Origin: Gammaproteobacteria bacterium
Lineage (GTDB): Bacteria > Pseudomonadota > Gammaproteobacteria > Arenicellales > Poriferihabitantaceae
Direction: 5' to 3'
NCBI GenBank assembly: GCA_022822625.1
Contig: JAJEAV010000042.1
Coordinates: 1 to 34,367 of the forward strand
Length of the DNA: 34,367 bases
Shown piece after piece: positions 1 to 7,825 of this stretch. The notes under the pieces are model-generated. The model searched no databases and was not told the DNA's origin. It was given only the letters and a program-made list of their open reading frames with translations. A program made the position numbers and the translations under genes. Every line of letters begins with the position of its first letter. Position 1 is the first letter of the stretch.

Positions 1-531
1 CATACCCTGTACCATCTGGACTATCCGAACTTCGAGGTGCAGAGCAGTTTCAACAAGGGTCTGGCCGAGCACCTGACCGGACGTGGCCGGGAAGTGGTGA
101 CCGCGGGAAGGGACATGGTTGAAGCTCTTGGTGCCAACGACTTTTCCCTGTTCCGGGAGAAGGTTCAGACACTGTTTGCGGAGATTCCCCATTCCTGGCA
201 TGACAGTGGCGATCTCGGCCACTACGAGTCCTGGTATGCGAGCCTGCTGTACATGGGTTTCCGGACCACGGAAGTGGATCTTCGGGCAGAGGAGGCTTCA
301 AGCTACGGCCGTTCGGACATGGTGCTGCTGCATGAAGGCCAGGTGTTCGTGCTGGAGTTCAAGATGGTGGAAGAGGGCACGGAAGTGGAACAGACTCTCG
401 ACAGTGCAATCAAGCAGATACGGAAAAAAGGGTATGCAGAGAAGTATCGAGGTCGTGGAGAACCGGTTCACCTGATCGGCATGGTGTTTGGCGATAGAAC
501 CCTGCTGGAGATGCGTGTCGAGGCACTTTGA
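1..531 (+). CDS. C-terminal part of an AAA-ATPase-like / PD-(D/E)XK nuclease-family protein (5' truncated by window)
   Basis: The frame is open from base 1, reading HTLYHLDYPNFEVQSSF, so the annotated piece is the C-terminal portion of a longer gene that starts upstream; the GTG at 37 is only an internal codon. The tail carries a PD-(D/E)XK-like core: GRSDMVLL supplies the Asp, VFVLEFKM the E-x-K, followed by a Gln-rich helix (AIKQIRKKGYAEKY). This arrangement is typical of the C-terminal domain of the AAA-ATPase-like plus PDDEXK_9 proteins. Members of that family are common and often multicopy in bacteria and their function is poorly known. The gene is GC-richer than most of the window, like the IS remnant after it, which suggests acquisition. 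I am fairly sure of the family and make no claim of function. Confidence 0.75.
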   Translation, partial: HTLYHLDYPNFEVQSSFNKGLAEHLTGRGREVVTAGRDMVEALGANDFSLFREKVQTLFAEIPHSWHDSGDLGHYESWYASLLYMGFRTTEVDLRAEEASSYGRSDMVLLHEGQVFVLEFKMVEEGTEVEQTLDSAIKQIRKKGYAEKYRGRGEPVHLIGMVFGDRTLLEMRVEAL

Positions 532-757
532 CGATATGTCAAAGACAGCCAACCGGCCTGGAGCTGCATTTCGGGGTGGAGTTGGGAAATGGAGTGCATC
601 CCTTGATCAGCAAAATCCTTCAATTCCTCTATGCAAGTGCACTTCATGGTAGAGGCAATATTTTCAGTTAACTCTCTGCTTGACGATTTCCGAACATTCC
701 AGCGTCAGCTGCAATTCTGCAGAATGCGACTTTTGCAAGGTGGTGACAATTATTTCC

Positions 758-773
758 CCTAATCCTTAAACAG
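758..773 (+). repeat. Left terminal inverted repeat of the IS remnant
   Basis: CCTAATCCTTAAACAG matches the reverse complement of 1599-1614 (CCTAATCCTTAAATAG) at 15 of 16 positions. Its position just upstream of the transposase start fits an IS left end. Confidence 0.7.
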
Positions 774-890
774 GAATCGGGGAAAAGTAAGAAACTTTTT
801 TAAATCAGGGTATTAATGAAAGAATAGTGTTCTTATCAACTTCGCCCATTGGGTGAACAGATTCACCAGCCCCTGAGAGAACAAGGCCAC

Positions 891-1600
891 ATGAAAATCC
901 TACACTACAAGACCGTAAAAAGCCATCACGATTTCACTTCCCGTGCCGACCTCATGGCACCGGCAACGCTCCTCGAGCGGCTGGAACTCGGCAAGATCGT
1001 TGACCGGATGATGCCCGCTCCGGGCAGCAACCGGGGCTACCGGCACAGCATCGTCTTCGAGACCTTCCTGCTGATGTTCCACGAGGGCGCGCAGTACCTG
1101 GAGGACATGCGCCATCTGCGCAAGGAGCGGGGGCTGGTCGGGCTGATGGGCTTTCGGTCGCTGCCCTGTGCGGCTACGCTGGGCAACTGGCTACGCAGGG
1201 TCGGCAGGCACGCCGTCACGGGATGCCCTGCAGGCAGTCAACCGCCGTCTCCTGGAGGCGGGCCTGCAGGGCCAGGATCGCGTGACCCTCGACATGGACG
1301 CCTCGGTGGTGCATGCGAATAAGAAGACTGCGAGGCGCACCTACCAGGGGAAACGGGGATACACCCCGATGTTCGGGCACATTGCCGAGTCCGGCCAGAT
1401 TGCATACTGTGAGATGCGCAAGGGCAATGTCCCGCCGGCGGCGGGGAATGTCGAGTTCTTCCAGAGCTGTCTCGAGGCCCTCCCGAGGGTACGTGGCGGC
1501 CGATGCAGCTTGCCGACGAGTCCCTGTCGGAAACCGCATCCAGCTCTTCCGGGCATCCCGGCCGCCCAAATCCCGGATCACAACGGGCAGAAAAATCTCT
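891..1600 (+). pseudogene. IS1380-family transposase, frameshifted and 3'-truncated
   Basis: Translation from ATG 891 gives an IS1380-like N-terminus (LLERLELGKIVDRM, then HSIVFETFLLMFHEGAQYLEDM and the substrate-fold helix LGNWLRRVG). Between about 1200 and 1225 homology moves to the next frame, continuing as DALQAVNRRLLEAGL and TLDMDASVVHANKK, where TLDMDA holds the first catalytic Asp. It runs on through RGYTPMFGHIAESGQ and GNVEFFQSCLEALP. Near 1486 it shifts again (GYVAADAAC, around the second Asp) and then degenerates. The family is normally about 420-450 residues; here only about half survives and the third catalytic residue is absent. It cannot encode an active transposase. Confidence 0.8.
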
Positions 1601-1614
1601 ATTTAAGGATTAGG
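1599..1614 (-). repeat. Right terminal inverted repeat of the IS remnant
   Basis: Read on the minus strand this is CCTAATCCTTAAATAG, one mismatch from the left end at 758-773. It follows the degenerate transposase directly, showing that the 3' half of the element was lost while the end was kept. Confidence 0.7.
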
Positions 1615-1704
1615 AGACAACACTCTGTCTTTTCAATGATTCAGTCCATTTGATACAATTCGAAAACTTCCATTCTCCTATTCACTAGAAACGCTCTCAT
1701 ACTC

Positions 1705-2340
1705 ATGATTGATCTTTATACATGGTCTACGCCTAATGGGCGAAAAATCAGCATAATGCTTGAAGAAACAGGTTTGCCTTATACGGTTCATCCGATTGAC
1801 ATCGGTAAGGGGGATCAGTATGCCGAATCTTTTTTGACCATGAACCCCAACGGAAAAATACCGGTCATTATCGATCGAGATAATGGAAAAACCGTTTTCG
1901 AGTCGGCAGTCATATTAATGTATCTTGCCAACAAAACAGGGGGACAGTTTCTGCCAAAAGATTATTCATCTCGATATTGGTCTATCATGCAGTGGCTGAT
2001 GTTCCAGATTGCTCATGTAGGTCCGATGCTTGGACAGGTCCATCACTTCACGCGCTTCAATCCGGGGGTTGCTCCTTATGCCCAGGAGCGATACCTAAAC
2101 GAAGCGCTTCGTCTCTACAAGATACTCGACACCCACCTTATCGATCGTGAATTTCTTGCTGGCGATTATTCAATTGCGGATATGGCAACATGGCCATGGG
2201 TCGCCAGATTCAATTGGCAAACTGTCGATATCGCCATGTATCCGAACGTCTTGCGCTGGTATTTGGCGATTGCAGAGCGGCCCGCAGTCCGAAAAGGATG
2301 GGATGTTCCGCCTAGTGACCAGCCGATCCCCATGCCCTGA
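1705..2340 (+). CDS. Glutathione S-transferase family protein, YfcG/Nu-class-like
   Basis: The 211-residue protein has a thioredoxin-fold N-domain (about 1-85) and an all-helical C-domain. Its start, MIDLYTWSTPNGRKISIMLEE, follows the E. coli YfcG pattern, and Thr9 and Asn11 occupy the positions that contact glutathione in YfcG. NPNGKIPVI carries the cis-Pro loop and FESAVILMYLA the glutathione gamma-Glu-binding Glu-Ser pair. Length matches YfcG (about 215). Family members act as cytosolic disulfide-bond oxidoreductases with glutathione or as peroxidases; the substrate here is unknown. The gene stands alone between the IS remnant and a convergent operon. The only in-frame ATG upstream of the conserved region is at 1705. 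Confidence 0.88.
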   Translation: MIDLYTWSTPNGRKISIMLEETGLPYTVHPIDIGKGDQYAESFLTMNPNGKIPVIIDRDNGKTVFESAVILMYLANKTGGQFLPKDYSSRYWSIMQWLMFQIAHVGPMLGQVHHFTRFNPGVAPYAQERYLNEALRLYKILDTHLIDREFLAGDYSIADMATWPWVARFNWQTVDIAMYPNVLRWYLAIAERPAVRKGWDVPPSDQPIPMP

Positions 2341-2377
2341 CGGTATCAGCACTCCGGATTGAATTTCTCGATCAACT

Positions 2378-3406
2378 TCAACAAGCCGAAGCCGTAGCCT
2401 CCATACCCATAACCGCCAGTGGTTTTATCATTTTTGTTAGTTCAAGTGCTCGCTCGCTGGAGGCATTACCATCCAAAGCCCGCTTCTTGACCCCCTGCAA
2501 GATGGCGGTAAACCGGAAAAAACTAAACGCAAGATAAAAGTTCCAATCCGAAATACTGGCAAGATTTCTCTTCTGGCAATACATTTCAACATATTCGGCT
2601 TCTTCCGGTATGCCAAGATCTTTGCGATTCACATTTCCCAGGCCCGGCAGAACATCGTTATCAGGAAAACGAAGTTGCATGCATTGATAGGCAATATCCG
2701 CCAGCGGATTCCCCAGTGTACTGAGTTCCCAGTCCAATATCGCCAAAATCTCAAGCCGCTCGGCATCAAAAATGAAATTGTCCAGCCGATAGTCACCATG
2801 GACGACACAGGACATGCCGTCATCAACCGGAAGATTTTCCCGTAACCATTGGATGAGACAGTCCATTTCTTCAATCGTCTCGGTTGTGGACTGCTGATAT
2901 TGGTATGCCCAGCGATCGGTCTGACGAGCGAAATAGTTCCCAGGTTTTCCAAAACCCGCCAAACCTATGGACTCAGGCTGAACAGAGTGCAGGTCTGCCA
3001 GAACGCGATTCATCCGATCATATACTCTGGCCCTTTGATCATTGCTTAATTCGGGAAGTGCCGGGTTCCAGAAAATGGTGCCCGCTACATACTCCATGAC
3101 GAAGAACATGGTTCCGATGATATCTTCATCTTCACAAAGATGCAGACATTTCGGGGTAGGTATCCCTGTTTCACTCAATGCACTCATGACTCGAAACTCC
3201 CGTTCCACGGCATGTGCTGAGGGAAGCAGGTTTCCATCAGGCTGCTTCCTCAAGACATATTTTGCCGTGGGAGTATTCAAAAGATACGTTGGATTCGATT
3301 GCCCATCAGGGAATTTAAGGATTTCCAAGGGGCATGAAAATGACTCCACATATTCGGAAAGATAGATTTCAAGACGCTTCAGTCTGAAATTATCAAAATC
3401 ATGCAT
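2378..3406 (-). CDS. APH-fold phosphotransferase, ACAD10/11- or LvaA-like putative hydroxyacyl-CoA kinase
   Basis: Start chosen at ATG 3406 (342 aa, MHDFDNFRLKRLE), which overlaps the stop of the upstream acyl-CoA dehydrogenase by 8 bp; a longer GTG-initiated reading back to 3484 would run through that gene. The protein has the protein-kinase-like APH fold: a Gly-rich loop (GQSNPTYLL, about 35-43), Lys in YVLRKQP, the catalytic Brenner motif HGDYRLDN at 203-210 with Asp205, and the metal-binding Asp225 in ILDWE. Such proteins sit beside or are fused to acyl-CoA dehydrogenases in ACAD10/ACAD11 and in the Pseudomonas levulinate operon, where LvaA phosphorylates 4-hydroxyvaleryl-CoA. Translational coupling to the dehydrogenase supports the same role here. 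An antibiotic-resistance role is unlikely. Confidence 0.85.
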   Translation of the reverse strand: MHDFDNFRLKRLEIYLSEYVESFSCPLEILKFPDGQSNPTYLLNTPTAKYVLRKQPDGNLLPSAHAVEREFRVMSALSETGIPTPKCLHLCEDEDIIGTMFFVMEYVAGTIFWNPALPELSNDQRARVYDRMNRVLADLHSVQPESIGLAGFGKPGNYFARQTDRWAYQYQQSTTETIEEMDCLIQWLRENLPVDDGMSCVVHGDYRLDNFIFDAERLEILAILDWELSTLGNPLADIAYQCMQLRFPDNDVLPGLGNVNRKDLGIPEEAEYVEMYCQKRNLASISDWNFYLAFSFFRFTAILQGVKKRALDGNASSERALELTKMIKPLAVMGMEATASAC

Positions 3407-4616
3407 AACGGGAAATAACCTGTTTGCCCAGTGCCATATGGTGAACTTGATCAGGCCCATCAGCCTGGCGGCACCAACGGGCATAGTTGAATGCTTCCGC
3501 CATGAAATAATCAGCAGTCAATCCGCCGGCACCATGTATCTGCATACACCGGTCAAGTACCTCCTGAACCAGTAGTGGGACACGTGTCTTGCTGGCTGCA
3601 ATCAGGTCTCTGGCTTGCCTGGCTCCATGCTCATCCATTTTTCTACATGTTTCATGGACCAGCAGGCGGGCCATTGCAATATCCGAGAACGATTTTGATA
3701 TATCTTCTCTAATAGACTGGTTTTCTGATAATAATTTCCCAAATACGCTGCGATTTGTAACGCGCATACAAGCTAGTTCCAAAGCTCTTTGGGCAGCCCC
3801 AATCAATCTCATGCAATGGTGAATTCGTCCCGGCCCCAGACGACCCTGGGCAATTTCAAAGCCGCGACCCGGACTGAGCAGGATGTTCTCGAGTGGGACC
3901 CGGACATTCTCAAACAGTATTTCTGCATGTCCAAATGGTGCATCGTCATATCCTAGAGTGGTAAGTGGTCGTACCAGAGTGACTCCAGGTGTTTCTCTGG
4001 GTACCAGCACCTGACTTTGCTGGCGATGTCGATCCGGGTTATCAGGATCTGTTTTACCCATTACGATCAATAATTGATTGTTTTCATGCATCGCTCCGGT
4101 GATGAACCACTTTCTTCCGTTGAGTACCCACTCATCATCATCCCGATCAATTCTCAGCTGGATATTGGTGGCATCACTGGATGCTACATCTGGTTCGGTC
4201 ATGGCATAGGAAGACCGAATTTCCCCTTTGAGTAGAGGTTCCAACCAGGTTTTTTGCTGCGTTGACGTTCCATACTTCATCAGGACTTCCATATTTCCCG
4301 TGTCCGGAGCATTGCAGTTAAATACCTCTGGAGACCACAATATTCGTCCCATTTCTTCTGCTAGTGGAGCATATTCAAGGTTGGTCATTCCCCCGTTTTC
4401 TGAATAATGTCCATATTCAACATGTATGAACAGGTTCCAGAGACCTTCTTGGATGGCGAGTCGCTTGAGATCTTCAACCAACCCAGAACTCTTGAATCGA
4501 TTCTGTGCCGATTCAAGATGTTCGCGGTAAGCTAGCTCATTCGGATAGATGTGCCTATCCATAAAACCCTTGAGGCGCGAAAGCAGCGCCTCGGATGTTT
4601 GGAATCTCTTGACCAT
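3399..4616 (-). CDS. Acyl-CoA dehydrogenase, ACAD11-like
   Basis: The 405-aa protein shows the full acyl-CoA dehydrogenase architecture: helical N-domain, beta-domain with the flavin/substrate motif YAMTEPDVASSDATN (about 137-151) and GRKWFITGA (about 167-175), and a C-terminal helical domain with QIHGAGGLTADYFMAEAF. The loop near residue 385 reads ADGPDQVH, the signature of the ACAD10/11 branch, rather than the YEGT loop of short/medium-chain enzymes. It lies in a minus-strand cluster downstream of an AMACR-like gene and a small membrane protein, and its stop overlaps the kinase start. The expected role is flavin-dependent processing of an acyl-CoA, possibly of the phosphorylated 4-hydroxyacyl-CoA made by its partner. 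That pairing is inference from context. Confidence 0.9.
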   Translation of the reverse strand: MVKRFQTSEALLSRLKGFMDRHIYPNELAYREHLESAQNRFKSSGLVEDLKRLAIQEGLWNLFIHVEYGHYSENGGMTNLEYAPLAEEMGRILWSPEVFNCNAPDTGNMEVLMKYGTSTQQKTWLEPLLKGEIRSSYAMTEPDVASSDATNIQLRIDRDDDEWVLNGRKWFITGAMHENNQLLIVMGKTDPDNPDRHRQQSQVLVPRETPGVTLVRPLTTLGYDDAPFGHAEILFENVRVPLENILLSPGRGFEIAQGRLGPGRIHHCMRLIGAAQRALELACMRVTNRSVFGKLLSENQSIREDISKSFSDIAMARLLVHETCRKMDEHGARQARDLIAASKTRVPLLVQEVLDRCMQIHGAGGLTADYFMAEAFNYARWCRQADGPDQVHHMALGKQVISRYA

Positions 4617-4671
4617 GGTTGAACGAAAACGAGATTATTCTTGAATCTGGGATTGATCGTTTCTCTTGATG

Positions 4672-5061
4672 TTAATTCTCCTGTCGCCTGTTTCGTAGGC
4701 AAGAAATGAAAACCAGTAGCCAGGCGGGAAAGCTTATGACCAGAGCATAGAATAACATCATCAAGGGACCGAGCAAACCGGCAAATATAACCCCGACTAT
4801 GCTAATCGGACCCAGAACTAGCGCACATATGTAAAACGAAACCTTTCTGCCATGTTGCCATAACTTACGACATGCAAATGCCAGAAATAACCCGGATATG
4901 GCAGCAACAGCCATCAAAAAAACCTGACCGTCACCACCCTTGTCTTCCAATACCGATAAGCCAAACCTGATCAAGCCACTCAGAAAGATTCCGGCAGGTA
5001 ACCAGGTGAAGGCAATAATCCCAAAAAGTACTTTTTGGACAGTGAAATTGGGTGCCGGCAT
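4672..5061 (-). CDS. Small four-helix membrane protein of unknown function
   Basis: Start set at ATG 5061 (129 aa, MPAPNFTVQKVLFG) because a GAGGG Shine-Dalgarno lies 8 nt upstream. A TTG at 5076 would extend it by five residues but has no better site. Four hydrophobic stretches are visible (about VLFGIIAFTWLPAGIFL, VFLMAVAAISGLFLAF, FYICALVLGPISIVGVI and MMLFYALVISFPAWLLVF), so it is an inner-membrane protein. I recognise no family. It begins 11 bp after the AMACR-like gene and precedes the acyl-CoA dehydrogenase by 55 bp, so it is probably in the same transcript. Confidence 0.7.
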   Translation of the reverse strand: MPAPNFTVQKVLFGIIAFTWLPAGIFLSGLIRFGLSVLEDKGGDGQVFLMAVAAISGLFLAFACRKLWQHGRKVSFYICALVLGPISIVGVIFAGLLGPLMMLFYALVISFPAWLLVFISCLRNRRQEN

Positions 5062-5072
5062 TTTTTCGTCCC

Positions 5073-6248
5073 TCAAGTTGCCTGATTCAAGGAACCATGG
5101 TTAAGACTGAGTTCCCGGTCAAACACTGTACCTGCATCCATCAAGTCTTCAGTTTTTACAGTATCAATCCCGATCTCTCGGAGTATTGAATGAGTCTGCT
5201 CACCGTATTTGGGAGCACCATGATGAATTTTCGACTCCGTCCGTGAAAATCGAGGGGCCGGAGCTGCCTGGAGGACGTCATCAACGAGGGCATGACTTGA
5301 CCGTTCTTTATTGGCAGGGTGATCAGGAGCTTCTCCCAGACTGAGAACAGGGCTTACACAGGCATCGGAACCTTCCAACATGTTGCACCATTCCTGTCGT
5401 GAACGGGTCTTGATTATGCTGGATATACGATCACGCAGGATAGGCCAGTTTGCCGGGTCTTCATGACAGGGAAGGGTACTTTTGTCCAATCCAAGCTGCT
5501 TCATCAAGAAGGTGTGAAACTTGTCCTCCAGAGCACAAATCGAAATATATTTTCCATCCGAACACTCATAGACATTGTAATGATGTGCTCCACCGTCAAG
5601 GAGGTTGACTCCACGCTGTTCAGTATTCCAATTGTTCTCCGCTGCCATTTCATGAATCGTCAGCAGTTGATAAATCGTACCATCGACCATTGCTGCATCG
5701 ACAACCTGTCCAAGCCCGGATTGCTGTCTCTCGAGCAGCGCGGCCAGAATTCCATTCAGGAGCAACATGCCACCACCGCCCATATCTGCGATCATATTGA
5801 GTGGGATCTGGGGCTTACCCCCGTGTTCGCCAACCGCATGCAACGCGCCGGTAATTGATAAATAACCCAGATCATGTCCGGGAACATTCGCTAACGGCCC
5901 ATCTTGTCCCCAACCGGTTACTCGTCCGTACACCAATTCCGGGTTTTGTTCAAGGCAAATATCGGGGCCTATTCCCAGTCTCTCGCAAACTCCTGGCCTG
6001 TAAGGGTCAATTAGTACATCGGCACGATCAATCAATTGAAGAAGAATGGATACTCCCCTTGAATCCTTGAGGTTGACAACAATGGACTCCTTGCCACGCA
6101 TACCAATCAAGTTACGCCTTTTTTGCCCCTCGTTGAATTTTTCTACTACAATCACTCGTGCGCCCATGTCGGCAAGCATCATGCCCGCCATTGGTCCCGG
6201 GCCAATTCCGGCAAGTTCGATAACTGTATATCCGTTCAGCGTTCCCAA
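5073..6248 (-). CDS. CaiB/BaiF family III CoA-transferase fold, alpha-methylacyl-CoA racemase-like
   Basis: The 391-aa protein matches the family III CoA-transferase fold, opening ELAGIGPGPMAGMMLADMGA and continuing GRVTGWGQDGPLANVPGHD. His125 and Asp126 (GHDLGYLSITGALHA) and Asp155 (NMIADMGGGG) fall one residue from the catalytic His126/Asp156 of mycobacterial alpha-methylacyl-CoA racemase, and the surrounding sequence is racemase-like rather than formyl-CoA-transferase-like. The expected role is epimerising 2-methylacyl-CoAs, or CoA transfer. The only available start is TTG 6248, since an in-frame TGA lies seven codons upstream; a weak CGGA precedes it. It heads the minus-strand acyl-CoA cluster. 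Confidence 0.85.
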   Translation of the reverse strand: MGTLNGYTVIELAGIGPGPMAGMMLADMGARVIVVEKFNEGQKRRNLIGMRGKESIVVNLKDSRGVSILLQLIDRADVLIDPYRPGVCERLGIGPDICLEQNPELVYGRVTGWGQDGPLANVPGHDLGYLSITGALHAVGEHGGKPQIPLNMIADMGGGGMLLLNGILAALLERQQSGLGQVVDAAMVDGTIYQLLTIHEMAAENNWNTEQRGVNLLDGGAHHYNVYECSDGKYISICALEDKFHTFLMKQLGLDKSTLPCHEDPANWPILRDRISSIIKTRSRQEWCNMLEGSDACVSPVLSLGEAPDHPANKERSSHALVDDVLQAAPAPRFSRTESKIHHGAPKYGEQTHSILREIGIDTVKTEDLMDAGTVFDRELSLNHGSLNQAT

Positions 6249-6661
6249 TTCCGAATCCGTAAGTCGTCAAAAATCAACCTGCCTATTGTATATACAGAGA
6301 CTTCATGTTGTCGTAAATTACTGCATGATCAGAAAACTGCAGGATCGTGTCAATTACACTGGCAGATAACCTTAAATTCTCTATACCGAAAGGAATTGAT
6401 ACAATCGAATCCAGATGATTTTGAAACCGGCCCATTCTCCCCGAGAAGGCATGTTGGAAAGTTTCATGCGTTATTGCAAGATACAATTTCCCTTCATTCC
6501 CTGTGTGTCTTCTACAAATTCCAGAAACCAAGAAAACAGTTTATATATAAATTATATCTTCATGTAAATATGTATTAAATAAATATCATTTGGATAACAG
6601 TTGATCAATATGCCAGCTTCTTCTAGTGAAACATCCATCAGTTGAACCATCAATTTCAGAA
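6249..6661. other. Divergent intergenic region, no gene seen
   Basis: This stretch separates the minus-strand racemase-like gene from the plus-strand dehydrogenase, so both promoters should lie here. Around 6540-6600 it is very AT-rich with TATATA- and TTAAATAA-type runs, a plausible promoter area for the plus-strand gene. ORFs crossing it have no recognisable protein features. I could not define -35/-10 pairs with confidence. Confidence 0.5.
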
Positions 6662-7768
6662 ATGAAAAAAAACATAAAAATTGCCCTGATCAAAGGAGAT
6701 GGAATCGGTATTGACGTTGCTGAAGCAGCGAAGGAGACCATCGACCGAGTTCTGGAAATCAAGCAGTTGCCACAATTTGACTACTGTGAGATCGAGGCGG
6801 GAGCAGGGTACTATCAAAAGACCGGTCTCGACATGGAACCAGCAGGAGAGGAGATGGCCGAACAATGTGATGCAATCCTACTCGGCGCAATTGGCTTGCC
6901 CTCGGTTCGAACCCCAGAAGGCACTGAAATCATGCCTCATCTTCGACTTCGTGAGCGTATGGATTTATATGCTGCGGTTCGTCCAGTACGCGCATACTCA
7001 AATTCACCTCAAAGACTTAGCGACCCACGGGCGACAAAGATTGATCTCGTCATCTTGCGAGAGAATACGGAGGGGTTGTTCTATACAGCATCGACAAGTG
7101 GCCGACTACAGGTAGCCAACGACTATGAAGCCCGTGAAACACTGCGAATTACCCGCTCAAATACCGAAAAACTTCACCGATTTGCGTTTCGACTTGCCAG
7201 CAAACGTAAAGAGCAGGGGAAGAATGCACTGTTGACCTGCGTGGATAAGGCCAATGTATTCAAGTCGATGGCTTTTTTCAGAAAGATATTTGATGAGATC
7301 GCTGTGGAGTTCCCGGGCATCGAGACATCCTATAACCATGTTGATGCCCAGGCGCTCGACATGGTTCGTCGTCCATGGGAATTTGGAGTACTGGTCATGG
7401 AAAACATTTTTGGTGACATCCTTTCCGATCTGGGAGGTGGGTTGGTCGGGGGAATGGGTATGGCACCATGTGCCGAAATCGGCGACTATAACGGATTGTT
7501 CCAGTCTTCTCATGGCACTGCACCCGATATTATGGGACAGGATCTGGCAAATCCGTTGGCAGGCATACTTGCCGGATCAATGATGCTGGATTACCTGGCA
7601 GAAAAATTCGATTATGAATCGTTGGCAGATTGCTCAAAATTGATTGATCGGTCTATCGAACGTGGATTTGATGAGAGTCGACTTCGTCCGTGTGAATCAG
7701 GTGGAGACATGGGCACTCAGGCAATCACGGAAGAGGTCATTGCGCTGATCAACGAAACGGGGTCTTGA
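6662..7768 (+). CDS. Isocitrate/isopropylmalate/tartrate dehydrogenase-family beta-decarboxylating dehydrogenase
   Basis: Start taken at ATG 6662 (368 aa, MKKNIKIALIKGDGIG); a GTG at 6626 would add 12 residues without conserved content. Family landmarks are present: the NAD-binding-side KGDGIG, the substrate arginines in LRLRERMDLYAAVRPVR (about 95-110), RENTEGLFY with Arg133 and Tyr141, Lys196 in VDKANVF, metal-binding Asp227, and Asp252/Asp256 in GDILSDLGGG, then SSHGTAPDIMG. This catalyses NAD(P)-dependent oxidation and decarboxylation of a 2-hydroxy-3-carboxylic acid. The segment GGGLVGGMGMAPCAEIG differs from canonical LeuB and Icd, and no leuA/C/D genes are nearby, so the true substrate is open. 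Confidence 0.85.
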   Translation: MKKNIKIALIKGDGIGIDVAEAAKETIDRVLEIKQLPQFDYCEIEAGAGYYQKTGLDMEPAGEEMAEQCDAILLGAIGLPSVRTPEGTEIMPHLRLRERMDLYAAVRPVRAYSNSPQRLSDPRATKIDLVILRENTEGLFYTASTSGRLQVANDYEARETLRITRSNTEKLHRFAFRLASKRKEQGKNALLTCVDKANVFKSMAFFRKIFDEIAVEFPGIETSYNHVDAQALDMVRRPWEFGVLVMENIFGDILSDLGGGLVGGMGMAPCAEIGDYNGLFQSSHGTAPDIMGQDLANPLAGILAGSMMLDYLAEKFDYESLADCSKLIDRSIERGFDESRLRPCESGGDMGTQAITEEVIALINETGS

Positions 7769-7825
7769 GCGAGATTCAGTTTTTCCAGTTACTATCGAGC
7801 AAATCATTCATCACACAAGAATCCT

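Larger units (their letters stand above)
758..1614 (+). mobile_element. Internally deleted IS1380-family insertion sequence remnant
   Basis: An 857-bp element is bounded by imperfect terminal inverted repeats (758-773 and the reverse complement of 1599-1614, 15 of 16 identical). It contains only the front half of an IS1380-type transposase reading frame, which is then joined directly to the right end. It is markedly GC-richer than the genes downstream. I see no convincing target-site duplication; a GACAA occurs on both sides but not adjacent to the repeats. Bases 532-757 upstream of the element hold no gene or RNA that I can recognise. The element is inferred to be non-autonomous and decaying. 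Confidence 0.7.

Noticed and set aside
2378..3406. Aminoglycoside or macrolide resistance kinase
   Set aside because: The APH fold is shared, but the overlap with an ACAD10/11-type dehydrogenase indicates an acyl-CoA-linked kinase.
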